From Embiotoca jacksoni (Eukaryota; Chordata; Actinopteri; Embiotocidae): a stretch of 64,000 bases of DNA. The notes under the pieces were generated by a model that was not told the DNA's origin, ran no database searches, and worked only from the letters and a program-made list of their open reading frames with translations. Shown here piece after piece: positions 34,646-47,600 of the stretch. The first letter of the stretch is position 1. Every line of letters begins with the position of its first letter. The DNA is taken from NCBI GenBank assembly GCA_022577435.1, contig JAKOON010000007.1, positions 10,052,926 through 10,116,925 of the forward strand. Reading direction: 5' to 3'. The position numbers were made by a program, and so were the translations under genes.

Positions 34646-35512
34646 TAGTCCATTTTCACCAGAATGGGGAGAAAAAAATTGGAATAGTCCAAGTTTTTAA
34701 TGTTATGGATCAAAATTTTGCAGTGAAAATAGTCATTTTGTTATAGATTGAATATTTAGGCTACAACAGTGTTATATTTAACCTAGATTTTTGACCTAAA
34801 TGTAACATTTTGTAGCAAATACACTGAAGGCTATATGGACATAATGGATTCTAGGCTACAAATATAGAAACGAATTATGTCGCTAACATTACTTATTTGC
34901 GTCACCTTCAGGGTAACTCTTCATGGTTTTACTAAAATAAAGAAAAAAGAAAAATAAATAGTGGGAGGTGGAAGTGAAAATGAAAGTAGGCCTCTGATTC
35001 TGTTTCAATCTTTTTTTTAATAGGGTCTAACAACTCTACATGTTTGAAGTTTATGTGTTAAAATGACTTTTTTTTGTTTGTGGATCAAGCATTATTTTGT
35101 TTGTATGATTGTTTGGGTTTCTTCTCACCCTTTTTTTGTATTTTGTATTATGCATATTGCACATTTATTGACAGAAGTGAAACGATACAAAGGAAAACAA
35201 CAATAGTGTTGTGGAATATTCGGTTTCAATTAATAGATAAAAAAAAAAAAAAGAAGTCTGCATTCCCAGACATTTTCCAATTCAAAATCTGTTTAACAAG
35301 GTAATGTCATCTGTCAGCATAATTCAACCATCAGTAAAAAGTAATATATTGTGAAGTTATTTTAAAAGCACAAGAAATAAGGGTTCTTAAATTCAAAATT
35401 GTAATTATAACTAATGGTTATATGGATTTAAGTAAAAGCTCAGATAGGATATGACATTTCATTTAAATAGCTGGCTTGTTGTCCTGTGGCCATGTGTGCT
35501 GTGATGTTGTAA

Positions 35513-35527
35513 CCAGGAGATGGCGCC
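35513..35527 (+). promoter_or_regulatory. Strong CTCF-type motif between the clusters
   Basis: CCAGGAGATGGCGCC fits the CTCF core consensus (CCAxxAGRKGGCRSY) at all defined positions. It points along the plus strand, opposite to transcription. The CGCT elements of the variable promoters contain a partial GGTGTCGCTG match pointing along transcription, so the pair would be convergent for any variable promoter upstream of the alpha constant exons. Function is inferred. Confidence 0.55.
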
Positions 35528-38150
35528 TTTTGTTCAACACTCGTTCAGACAGCACCAGTGCAGCTGATGTAAATGAATGGGAATGTAAAGTGACCATCAA
35601 GTTGTATCTGGCAAGCACTGGCTTTGTAAAGACACCCTATGCAGTGCTAATTTCCTTGATTGTTAAACTAACAGAATATGTAAGGTGCTGGAAGCTTCTC
35701 AAACGGTGACCAAAACGACATTCCATGTTGTGCACGCACTGCATCATGAAGTCCAACAGTTCCGTTACAGTCTCCAGACATTTAACTGAGGATTTGCTTC
35801 ATGTAGGGGTTGAATGTAATCATGTCGAGTTGTGTTAGAAGAAGGTGAATCTGTTTCCTTTCCTTACTATCAAATAAAACACATGGTCTGGATCAATTAT
35901 TGTTAGGCATATTTAAATAAACTATGCATTTTGGGAAGAAAACATCACAAGAAAAGAAAAGAAAAGAAAAGAAAAAAAGAGCTAACTCCATGAAATACAA
36001 TCAAGGTCAAATTTGCACTTGTGTTACCAACTATGCGTGACCACCAGTACCGGAGGGTGGGTTATTTCCTCTTAGATTTTGGATAGAACAACCACGGATC
36101 CACAAGTGACAGAAAGCAATGGATTCCCCCAAGATTACAAAGTTTATTTAAACAACAGTAAAATAAAAAGCAATTTATTAAATCAACTCTTGAAGAAACA
36201 ACAACTATAAAAAAAATAGTATCCAATGTGGCTTTAAAACATAAGCTGAGTGCCACTGGTAACTAGGCCACAGCTGTAGGCAGTAAAAAAAAAATAAAAA
36301 ATAAAAATAAAAAAATAAATAAATAAATAAAAAAAATAAAAAAAAAAAAAAAAAAAAGGGGGGGGGGCAGACAGACTCTGGGACAGGGCCCTCATCGGCT
36401 CCTGTGCTCCACACACTCACAGCAAACAATACAAAATTATAACCAAAAGCATGCAAATACTGAAAGGATGTGCAAAACAAAAAGAAAATACCATCAACTG
36501 CACAATTTGAGAATGTGAGAAGCAGGTGAGAGGCTCAGTCACCAGACCCACCACCGTCTGGGTGGCCACACTGCTGCCAGCCCCAAGCACTCCTAAAAGG
36601 AAACAGGAAAATCAAACTTAACAATTTTATGGAAATTAATATTCTTGGGGGGAATACTAAACACAATTTAGTTAAAAAACAGGAAACTAACACCAACAAA
36701 AGTCATCTAGCTAAACAATACCACAGAAATAAAGAAACACAAAACAGTAATAAAACAAAGCAGCAGTGGCTTTCAATTCTGGCCTGAAGGTTGTGCCTCC
36801 TCCATCTGGATGGGCTCACACCTGGTTTGGGCCTCCCTGAGGACCTGGATCTGGGGTACAAACAAACAAGAGGTAACCAATAGCAACACAGCTTTGACTG
36901 AACCTAAAACACCTACCAACTCACTTTGGCTCCTTAATGCATCACTCTGACACCAAAAGGGACAAGCAGGCTGACAGCAGCTCATTCCATAAAGCTTTTA
37001 TACCCTACCTAATGGGTGAACCAGGAAGTGGGAGGTGCCAAGGCCTGCCTGAACCTACAGTAGCTCAGGAGGGACATTTCCTCACTGGGTACATTCATTT
37101 CAGCTACCACTTAGTTAGTTAAAATAATTTGTTTTAATCATGACAGCCTGAAACATTTTTAGACTACTTAATTCTCAGCCTATTGTCTGGCCCTGTTTTA
37201 TGAACTCTCTTCCACTTTCTCACATGCACTGTGCCTCCACGGTGTCATGTGCAGAGCTGTTTTTGCCAAAGGCCCAAATTTTTGGACACATTAATCTCAC
37301 CATCTTCATCCAAGTCACTTCATTTTGTCTTCCTAGGCAGGAGGATGGTTTTGCTGAGTCACTGCAGCTGGCAACATCACGGTCAAGTCACCCACCAAGA
37401 CAAACACATGTACACTTCAGTTCCAGTGTATGCACACACATATGGCACACACTTAATCTGTTCAGTCATGATTTTAGAACATTTAAGTAATATTATATTT
37501 AGGTATGTTTTGCCTTTTGACCTTTATCTGTCAGTTCACTCCACACTGAGCATGTGAAGGCATGCGCTGTAGAATATTTTGTGGTCTGTGTTCAAATTGT
37601 GTTTTCACCCTTTTTTATACATCTGTCTCTGAACTGGACAGCACATAAAGGCCATAAGCACACTTCTTTCCACTTGCTTGTACAGCTCTGTTCTGTCTGC
37701 CATAGTAAATATCCATATTCATTAGGCAGAGATTCACTGCTCCACAAACACTGCAGGCTACTTTCTGCACACAGAGCCAATTGGCTTATTTGTTAACTTG
37801 TTTGGATAACTTAAATGCTGCGCCCAAATTCAGAATGATTAGAGCATATTCTGAGAATTCTCATGGGAAGCATTTTGAATGTGTGGGTGTATGTGTAAAG
37901 TGTTGTTATTACATCTGCTGTTAATAACAGTAAAATGTCAGCAAGGAGCCAGACACACTGTTGTAGTTGGTATGTGCTTTGCTCACAAAGGGGCTATTGG
38001 TTAATTCCTCTGAGGCTTCTACCTGACATTCCAACACACATCTTTGAACTCACTGACCAATCAGTAAGGGTTGGCCAGGAGCCACTTGTACATTCCAGGC
38101 CACCATAACCCCCCACTCATCTCCTTTTTTCACTCAGCCACCTGGGATCG
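35528..38150. other. Inter-cluster DNA with A-rich tract, no firm gene
   Basis: It includes a GAAAA repeat near 35950 and a long A-rich tract at about 36286-36357 followed by about ten G (36358-36367). Open frames over 36205-36480 are low complexity. Splice-like sites on the minus strand near 36590 and 36850 do not build a convincing gene. Confidence 0.45.
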
Positions 38151-38169
38151 GATCTGTGTTTTTGAAGTC

Positions 38170-39960
38170 TGTTAAACCAATGTTGAAGATGTCTGTAAAC
38201 AAATGCTGCTCTACCTGCTTTTACTTCTGCCTGCCTCTAACCCTAATGAGACACTCTTTAGTCTGGGCTGGATTCACTGGGCCAAGGCTAATTCCTGCCC
38301 CACCTGTGTCACGCTTCCCTGGGAGGTGTGTGACTGGTGGCAGCGCTTCCTGGAGTCACTCTCCCTCTGCACCAGACTGGTGCTCACTGGATTCAGTGGC
38401 AGCTGTGGCTGGCCACTGTGTACCTCCTCAATGACCTTCCAGGCCTCTTCTCTTCTGCTGCTGACCACATGGACATCCGGGTTCCACCCTCACTGCCGTC
38501 CAGGACCCACACTGAGGACTTCACAACCAGCCTTGCCACACAGCCACTAGGCAGACAGAGGTTTGTCTCTTGCCTTCCCATAGCAGCCATCTTTCCTTAT
38601 GCCATGGGTGAGTGCAAGAACTCCTTTGTGGGAAGGACAGAGTGACTGTATCCATGACTGACCGTGTCTATGCCTGTACCACTCAGGAGATGGCACTGCT
38701 GAGAAACATGGCTTTTCTGGATGGCTCCCTGGACAAGATGACTCACCAGCACACTAAACTCACAGTGGAGGAGATGGTTGAGGTCCAGATGACAGCATTT
38801 CCCACAATTTCACTATCAATGGTGACTGTTCCATTTGTACAGCTTGGGACCTGTACTCCCTCCAGGAGAGCAATCACCATCAGCCTCTCAACCTGCCACT
38901 TTCCACAAAGTCACTCTTTGGCCAAAACCCCCAACTACTGATTGACAAGCTGGTGACAGCACAGAAAGGATCACAGCAGCTGGGCTCTCAGGTCTGACTG
39001 CAAAGACAGCCTCTGTCAATATTGGAGATGATGCAACTTTGGCTCATGTGCCATTGTGCAATTCCTCACTCCTCATCTAAAGTGGCAACGCTGGCAGAAA
39101 CACGGGAATATGACAACCCAAAGCTATTATTCTCTCTGATCAGCAAGGTGAGTAATGTTTTTCTTCGACTGCATGTTCAGGCCCTAACTAATTTAAGCTC
39201 GCCCTTGAGGCTCTTGTCACCCAAGTGTGAGATGGAGAGGGCCGCTGCTGACACATTGCTTGTAGTAGCATCCCATATGACCTTTCTCCTGGGGCCCCTC
39301 ATGCTCTTGTCACTGTGATTGGAAGACCAGGCAGACAAGGGGTTTGTGAGGTCCTCCAGCCTCCACAGGATGGCTACAATGATCTTGAGCTGGGTGGCCA
39401 TCTTTGCTCTCTAAGGGCATGCCATAACTCAGGGTTCCTTCATGTGGGGACAGACAGGATGTCCAGTGGGACCCATTCAAGGACAAGTAGGGCATCTCTC
39501 AGGACATGGCCATTTTGATGTGGCAGTGCTTTTATCAGCCTGCAGTCAACCTGTTTGCAAACTGGGAAAAAGCTTTGGCGATTGGAGCCGGCCATTATGG
39601 TTGGCATAACTTCACGGCCATCTCCTGTTGAAGTGCTTCCTATGAGGGGTTTGCAGGTCCACAGACCACCTGTGGGTTGCCTCATTCCCCATTGGGACCT
39701 ACAGATGCTGCATGGCCTGACGGGCCTGCCCTTTTGGCAGCTGGACCAGGCAGATCTGGAAACACTATTAGTTCAAATGGTCAGTTGTAGTCCTTACCTC
39801 TGCAAAGACATCGGGAGATCTATTTGCTTTGTTGGTGCACTCCTAATGCAAGCATGTCTGTCAGTAAGGACAGGATGTGGTAGAACCATGCCATAATCAT
39901 TCCTTCCAGCCAAGGTCATCACTTCTCTCAATTTGTGGGAGATTTAGCTGAGGGCACTTT
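38170..39960 (+). mobile_element. Decayed DIRS-like (tyrosine recombinase) retrotransposon relic
   Basis: Fragments in shifting plus-strand frames resemble DIRS-type proteins. Near 38690 is a gag-like stretch (FLDGSLDKM, KLTVEEMVEVQM), continued in another frame near 38900 (SLFGQNPQLLIDKLVTAQK). Near 39650-39780 is a stretch matching the region before the recombinase active site (RGLQVHRPPVG, IPHWDLQMLHGLTGLPF, QADLETLLVQM; compare the family's PPV.P..P.WDL..VL..L...PFEPLE). The reverse-transcriptase part is not clearly visible. Several frameshifts and stops make it inert. Ends could not be placed. Confidence 0.5.
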
Positions 39961-41460
39961 TCCCATTACTCACGGAAATGAGGCAGAGAGACACCTCCAC
40001 ACCTTTATGGACCTTTTTCGTGGCATACATTTAGACGTGTCATTGTAGGGAAAGCACAAGTGTATGAAGGAATGCTGCATTCCACTTAGGGGAGGTCCAG
40101 CTTTTGTGCATTTTGGTTCTCTGTAATACCTTCTTGGGATATTTAAAAGAACCCTGCCGTTAATAACAGACCTGTGCTTTACCTACAATGACACATAATG
40201 AAGCCTTCGAGGGATTAATCAGCAGCAAAAAGCACAAAAAGGGCTATAAACGTACTCATAGAACTGGAGTTATGCCCTATAATTATTATTTTCTGGTATT
40301 GCATCATCAAATCAGCAGCTATAGTCATATGTAAACTGCTGTATGTGGCAGATGAACGGACACACCCATGACCCCGTCCTGGGCACCCCACTGTTTCAAC
40401 CGTCATGCGTCTATTAATTATATAAGGCTGTTGCTATAGAGACTATTCCCCAAATAGCTGTAACCATAGAAACATTTTCCTTCTGTCTCCTGGAGAAAAG
40501 GAAATAAAGAATTAGATGCAGCATTTTTGCAAGCACTTTTGTTGTAACATGAACTCTTGAACCTCTCATCACAGTCTTCCCTCTCTGGATGAAAGATGAA
40601 AGCCAAAACTGGAGGGAAGGAGACTTAATTAACTTGATATATTTTAACAGTAGCATCAGTATAACATATCTATTAAGCATTGAGCCATGTAAAAGTCAAA
40701 CATTTGTTTATGCTAGACAACAAATGACAACAAAAAGCTGTCATTCCAAGAGGTCAATTTTACTTTTTAGGAAACTATTGTGTTGCCTGAGTAGATGACT
40801 GGATAAAAGTATTGATTATCAATACTCCATTTTATTCAGGCCAGCATGACTGACGTCTCTCTATTGTGTTTTTGTCCAACAAACTCACCCATAAGGATAC
40901 CATAAATCTACTTAGCTACTCTATTCAATTATTTTGCATCTGGAAGCTTCCTTTCATATGTGACTGTTTGGACCATCTGTGACCATGCTTTCAATGAGGA
41001 GAAATTAGGCATCTGAGCTGGGCAGATCATTTTGCCTGTCTATCATCTCTGCAGGGAACGAGCCACTCCGAATGACTGCTTGTCAGTCCAGAGAAATAAG
41101 TGGGATGTGAGCATGTGTGATAGTGGAGAGCAGCCTGCGGATAGTCAGTCGCTTCTGCCCTCGGAGAGGACATGCACTCTTTCTCCCTCCTAGTGATCCA
41201 TTTTTCCCCCACTCTTCTCGACTGTTGCATTGACCCTTTTAAAACTCTCCTGAGATAAAAGCCTTCTCTGTAAAAGTGTGATTTCTAATCAAGTCTTTTA
41301 TTAGTTAAGGCCAGGTTTTAAATAAAATGGCCTCATTTGCTTTACAGTATTTAAAAAATAAAGATGAACTGGGTAAAACCTAAAAAAAAACTAAACAAAG
41401 CTATTATCTCAAGTAATCTGATTCATCTACGAATGACAGAAAAAGCATAGCCCCCCCCCA
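39961..41460. other. Inter-cluster DNA, no gene seen
   Basis: Ordinary AT-rich sequence. I could not support any exon, repeat end or RNA gene. In mammals the alpha-cluster enhancers lie in roughly this position, but nothing here can be identified as one by eye. Confidence 0.45.
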
Positions 41461-41521
41461 CCCACACACACACACACAGGACAATCATTTCAAATGTATT
41501 TTTAAGAAAGAAAACTTTATT
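41461..41521 (-). terminator. Probable poly(A) site of the alpha mRNAs
   Basis: The minus strand has AATAAA at 41516-41521. About 35 bases downstream is a GU-rich run (the CA repeat at 41461-41478 read in reverse). The two-part layout is that of a vertebrate polyadenylation site, about 2.9 kb past the alpha stop codon. Confidence 0.6.
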
Positions 41522-44381
41522 AGTGATTTATAAACCAAACACATTACCACTGTATCCATTTAGGTAAAATAAAAAGTCAGAAAATGAATGAAAGAAATTA
41601 AATTCACTACTTCACTGTCACAGTTGATGAGAGGGTGTACAAAAAAAGGTTTTACAACATATCTTGGCTGATCCATTTAGGACAGCACATTTCCACCATA
41701 GTTCACCACCATACATTGGGAAAGAATGACAGCATGAACGCTCACTAAACACAAGCATACACTACATATACTTTTTTTTTTTCCTTTCTTTTTTTTTTTT
41801 TTTACACTGGATTTTTTTGTTATTTTTTCTTTTTATAAGAGTGAAAGGGTAGTGATAGCTCATCATAAGATCATACATTTTTCAGTTACAATAATACAGT
41901 GTTAGTTAGATCGTCATGTCAAAGCCAGACACAAAGTGATTTTTTTTTTCTTTTTTTCTTGCTTTGCTTGGTCTCAAAAGCAAAATCATTGTGGGTAAAA
42001 GAAAAATTATAAACTTGCGTTGAAAGGTATCACACCATAGCATTTACAAATATCTAAAGAGGTTTAGTGGATGCCATACAACATCTGTGGAGCGTGAAGA
42101 TTGTAGTACATAGATGTTTGGCAGAGACAGAAGTACATACAGATATCTCCTGTGCGAGTAATGAAGAAAAATGATAATACAAAAGAATAAAATCATAGCC
42201 ATCTATCTATTTATATATATATTTCTCTATATAGTATGTGTTTCCTTAGAGCAGTACATGCAGCAGCCACTTAATGGAGTGGCGTCATACTGAGCCGCAA
42301 AATTCTGGGGATGTGGCAACAAGTTACAGGCAGGGGAGGGGAACCAACAGAAGCGGCCTTTTGAGGCATGTGCGTGCCCCTTTTTCAAAACCTCCTGAGA
42401 GAGGATTGGTGGGATATAGCTCTGGGATGGGAATCTCTAGATACCTAGATTTTTGAATCAGGTTTCAATTATCAATGTAGAGACAATCTATGAAAAGTCT
42501 ACACTACATTTACAGCGTACATAAAAGCTAATATGTGACTCAACAATCCTAAACAATCAAGTTGGGAGAACGTCTCTTGTACGTAGAAGGGGAGGGGCAG
42601 CCCACGGGACATGACACCTCACTTTATTCCAGCCCCCCACAGTCCGTGTAATTGGCTTCATCCCACCTGGTCCCCTCTCATCAGTGGTTACAAACAGGAA
42701 ATTAACCGCATACTGTAGTATTCACAAGTTAAAAGCACTGAACCGTTTTGCACTTGAGAAACATCTGACAAGAGTCCAGGGCACAGACCCCAGACTGGAC
42801 TTCCCCAGGCCTCATCCACATTACTCCATGCTGTTCTTAGCACACCACAATGTTCAGAGCAGGCCATTCCCAGGACTGATCCTGAGCAGGGGGTCAGAGC
42901 AGGGGTTAGGGTCAGTGTCTGAGGGTAAATGAAGGTGGGGTGTTGCACGCAAAAAAGAAGTTAAAGCTTTGAGGACGGAAAAAAAAAAGAGAAAAAAAGC
43001 CATTGTATGCAGTAACGAATCTCTTTGGAGAATAAAGAAAATCAGAACAAGTTCACAAACTTAATTGTCACATGAAGAGGCAGTCAGTGGGATGGGTGAC
43101 GGTGGGGGTGGGGGGACGGCGGCTTGGGGAGGAGAAGACGGCTTGTGGCAGCTTGGGGGAAGTACAAGCAGGTGGGCATTTGTAAACTCAAGGTAATAGG
43201 TAAGGACTGGTTGCTACCAAACATTCAACGCAGAAAGCATGAGGCTTTTGCTGCAGTAGGGGGAGAAGAGAAGGTGTTATCAAAATCTCTCCGAATAATC
43301 TGTAAGGTTTCATCATAGTCCACTGACTGAAACGCGGCGTCACAAGCCAGCTCAGCTGAACTCTCCCCTCTGTGATCCTCAGGAGAATGTGAGCTATTTT
43401 CCCATTTCGCCTTCTTTCCAGTGCTCTCTGCATTCCTCAGTTGGGGTTCTGGCAGGAGATGAAGCTCTGTGTCCTTTCATTGCAGTGAGCAAATACAGAG
43501 TGATTGCAAAGGATGCAGCTTTCATCCTGAGAGAGTTGGATGTACATGTGCACCTCGTCGGTGACTGTGCAGGGCAAAAAGCTTGCAGTGTCTAGCTTGA
43601 AGCACATTTCTTTTGCGCCAGTTGATTTTTCTCTACTTCTTTCTAGGTCTCAAGTGCTTTCCGTGTCCACTTTGCCATGATAAGTAAGTATATGTTTGCA
43701 TGTTTGAATGTGTGAGCATGCGTATGTGCATGTGGTTTCATTGAGATCTCAGGGAACACTGTTGGTAATTACCAGAGGAATCTGCAGCAGTGTCATGTTA
43801 GCCTTAGTTTCTGTGACTTTTGCCTGTGCTATTTACAAGTAGAGTGTGTCCAGCTTCAGACTGCATACATCTCACTCAGTCTTCTTGTGTTTCTTCTTTT
43901 CCTTGGCTGGCACAGCTTTTTGTTCTTGTACAAAGTATATCTCTCCACTCAGAGAGAAAGGTTTACACATTGTAGTTTGGGAGGGGCTAAGACAGAGGTG
44001 CCAACGTGCCCAGTGGGTTAAAGGAGAAAAATTGAAGACAAGGGCAAAGAGTGGTCCTTCCTTACTTGAAAGATGACATGAGTTGACTCAGGGTGTATAG
44101 GCACATGGGGCGTGGAGAAAAATCATCTTATTCAATCATTTTATTGTATCAAGGCAAGATCAGCAATTTACCTCAGTAAGGAACTGATGGTAAAAATAAA
44201 TCTTGGTAAGGCCAGGTTCAAAACAGAGAGCTTTAAAATGTTTTCAGTAAGAATAGGTAGTAAAATGAAATTGGAAAATCTATATAAGTTTTTACATTTT
44301 CTTTTTGCCCAGTGGACTTTGGTTGGTACCTCTGTTTTAACAACACCCTTTTCTTCTTTGCTATTTTCACTTTCTGCTCCT
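41522..44381 (-). other. Probable 3' UTR of the alpha protocadherin mRNAs
   Basis: There is no coding potential between the alpha stop codon and the poly(A) signal. The region contains A-rich tracts (minus strand, about 41771-41803) and a G-rich patch on the plus strand at about 43098-43130. Its extent is inferred from the poly(A) signal only. Confidence 0.5.
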
Positions 44382-44689
44382 CTATTCATCTCCGTCATCC
44401 TTTCCCTTATCCTTCTTGTCTTTCTTCTCCTTCTTCTTCTTCTTTTTCTTCTTGGCCTCCTCTTTCTTTCCGAAGGTGATGAAATCACTCTTGTCGTCCT
44501 CTCCCCCCTGGTTCTGTCTGATGGATATAATGGCGGGGGAGCCGGGGATGATGAAGGCTTCTGGGGGCACCTCGCCGGGCTTCAGGTGCTGTGGGGGTGC
44601 GCCTGGACCACCTGGGCCATAGCGAAAGTGCCAGCTGTTGCTGTCTACACCAGCACCCATTGGGGGTGAAACCTCTCCGCCTTCAGCAT
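44382..44689 (-). CDS. pcdha: Protocadherin alpha constant exon 3 (C-terminal, with stop)
   Basis: After a TTTCAG acceptor this 308-base exon finishes the split codon from exon 2 and reads AEGGEVSPPMGAGVDSNSW, then RYGPG, FIIPGSPAIISIRQ, KSDFITFGKKEE and a poly-lysine tail ending DDGDE. FIIPGSPAIISIRQ and KSDFITFGKKEE are hallmarks of the vertebrate alpha constant domain. The domain is shared by all alpha isoforms and lies in the cytoplasm. In mammals it is linked to FAK/Pyk2 and WAVE signalling, which is not visible in the sequence itself. With exons 1 and 2 it makes 152 residues, a normal length for the family. Proline replaces several residues in the GPGAPPQHLKPGEVPP segment. Confidence 0.95.
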
Positions 44690-47600
44690 CTGAAAGAAAC
44701 AGAGAGATGGATGACGGGTTACTATTTGCTATTAAGTTGCCTCAAACAGATGGGGTTCTTAAAATTACCAAATGTTGGGTGTTGGCATACCCTGTAAAGG
44801 CGCAGTTGTAAAGTCTTTATCAGTTTAACTTTAAGTTCATTGAGCTGCTTCTGTATCAAAGTAATGTATTTAGGATAGCAAATACATTTAACTTTTATCA
44901 AATAGAGTATTTGTAGCTGTATGTCATGTATATGGAAAAAAAAGAAAAAAAGAAACACCTTTTCTTCAGCCACAAGTTTTATACTCTACAAATCTGCCAG
45001 TGGACACACATGACCTGTCTGGAGAAATAAATAACACTGTTTAACAAATGCCAACCTGTGCTGGACATGAATAATTTCTTGCTGAAAAAGATAGCCCAAA
45101 GTGGGTACAAATCGAACACATGGATGTTCAGTTATTGGCAGGTATTAACTGTATTTATGTATGGACAACATCATGCTCCAAAAGTGATCACACCCTCACT
45201 CCATTATGTGGGAGTGTGTCATTGTGAACAATACAACCAAATGAAAACAGTCACTTTAGTTATTTCCTTACAGCAATGACCTACTTGCCTCACATATTCC
45301 TTTTAGTTCTCTGACTCCTTTTCTGAGTTCTTTCCAAAGGCGAGATTAACTGAACACAGCTCCATCCAACCAGAAGGAACAGTGACTAGGAAAAGAAGCT
45401 TGACCTCATGCAGTACCCAGGGTACAGAATAGCAGCTTCCAGTGTTGTCATACTCTTATCATCCATCAAGCGCCACATTATACAGGACATGTTTGGCTTT
45501 TGTTTACTTCAAGTCAAACGTCATCCTAAACAAAAACATAAAGTTCAACATAAACAGCCACATTTTTGTGACAGTGCAACAACCAGCAGAAAAAGCCTGC
45601 CAAATGTTTGACACCGAAAGACCATAAAGATGCACAAAGTGAACTTCAAGGTGAGGAAATTACCACAAACAGACTGCACAGGTGGGAGGAGAGGTGTTGA
45701 TGGCTGTCATGCTTCCCTGAGATTGGCAAAGCTGCTTCAGAGCAATGACACCAGTGGTGTGATTAAGAGTGAATTTATTAATCACCACACCCTCTGCCCT
45801 TTTGCTGGTTGTGCAACATGAACAAAAATGATGCCTGCTCAGTCTGGGCATCTAAGACCTACCGCTTTGCACATGTCGGTGCTCCTGTGCAGTTAAAACG
45901 GGGCTTAAGGAATACAAACATAATTCTGACTTAACTATGAATGTGATGTCAGGCGTAGGAGAAGTCAGAGGGGCAGTGTTTCTGTTGATGACGGGAAATT
46001 TATCCAATTAAGATGGCCATGGGTGATACACCAGATAGCGTTTAAAGCAGCCCTATAGGGATGGATTGATATACTGAACTGCTTACATTATTGCACTGCA
46101 TGGTTATAGAGGTGCAAGAGGACGAATAATCGAAACAATTTCCGCTCTTATTCCATAATCATATAACATTTGTATCCCTGCTAATTCATATTTTGCTCAA
46201 TCTTCGTACTTGTTTTCCCTTCCATATTTCTACCATTTATAATTAAAAACTACCAGTGAGATCGGCTTACAGTGAAGGCTTTATGGAGCAAATCCACCCC
46301 AAACATAATGTGTCCTGCTTGGCATACAATCCTAATCAGTCATAGAAGCACGCACTCCTCTCGAGCTCCTCCTTCTGTAGCGGAACTGTCCAAATCGAAG
46401 CAGATAATGGCACTTTATCTCATTTCATGTTTTGAATGTGAACAAATACATAAAGTCTATAAAGGGTTTACAGAATGCTATGTCTGAATTACAGCTGACA
46501 CGATTAGGTGATGATAGAAAAAAATTTGAAAATTAACAACCAACTTTTTTGATCATTTATTAATTTTTGTAATAAATTTTCAAGCAAAAATTTATTAACA
46601 TACGTAAACACTGTAAATTGAATATCTGTATTTTGGACATTTTGTTCTCAACTCATTAATCAAGAAAATATACAGCAGATTACTTAACAATTCAAGTAAT
46701 TGTTGTTTCCTTTGGGTATATTTAACCACCGTCAAAGACTTAAGTGGGTCATGCATTTGAATTGTTCTACATCACTATTCTGCCAAAACCTCTCATGCTT
46801 TCACTGACTATGACAATACAGTTGCAAGAGCTGCAGAGAGAAGACAGAATTTGACAAAGAGACTGAGAAGATTAAGACAGGACAGCCTAGATCCAGTCAC
46901 CGCTTTCCCTACATGCAGACGCAGAGACAGCAAAAGTCACATTCGTTTACATGGCGAGTGTCTTTCTCCAGTGAGTCCTCATCTGACTCCCCCAGCAGAG
47001 ACATGAAATGACTTTTATGATTGCAAAAGTTAAGCAGACACAGAGGGAAAGGAGCACAAAACCACTAAATGAAAATGCAGAATACGGGATGGTTAGCAAT
47101 AGCTTGCACTGAAGAGTCCACTCTCTTGCCTCTGAGAAATTACCTGTCTAACCCAATGTGCCAACTTGATGAGACAGCAGTGCATCCATGCAAAGTTACA
47201 TTCATAAACAAAACAACACCCTGGAGAGTGATGAGTCATGCTGAGAGCAGACAGATGGAAAAGAGTAAGGCAGGGCAGAGTAACTGTCATAAAAGGGACA
47301 ATGTCAAATGCTGAATTAATAGAAAAAACAATCACGTGCAAAACTCTAGCGCAGCTAAAAAGCTGAAAAAAAAGCAGTGCTCACTGCTATGGGAGGTTAA
47401 TTTTGTACTTTTCAACATTTATAACAACAAATGTCATTTTGATGTTACTGACTACAGGGATAAATAGCGATGTGAATTTTACCCGAGAGGAAAACTGCAC
47501 ATCTGTCACTTTTAAATGTACTCCTTAAGATGAATCCTCTTATGTCTCTTCATGTGTTTTATCATTTCTTTTACCCTTTGCCTCTTCTTTGTGCCTCTTC

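Noticed and set aside
36205..36985. Possible minus-strand exons with splice-like sites near 36590 and 36850
   Set aside because: The frames do not join, the neighbouring sequence is low complexity, and no protein family was recognised.
44112..44669. A 185-codon plus-strand open frame with a leucine-rich hydrophobic stretch
   Set aside because: It is the antisense of alpha constant exon 3; the leucine and serine runs come from the lysine-rich tail read backwards.
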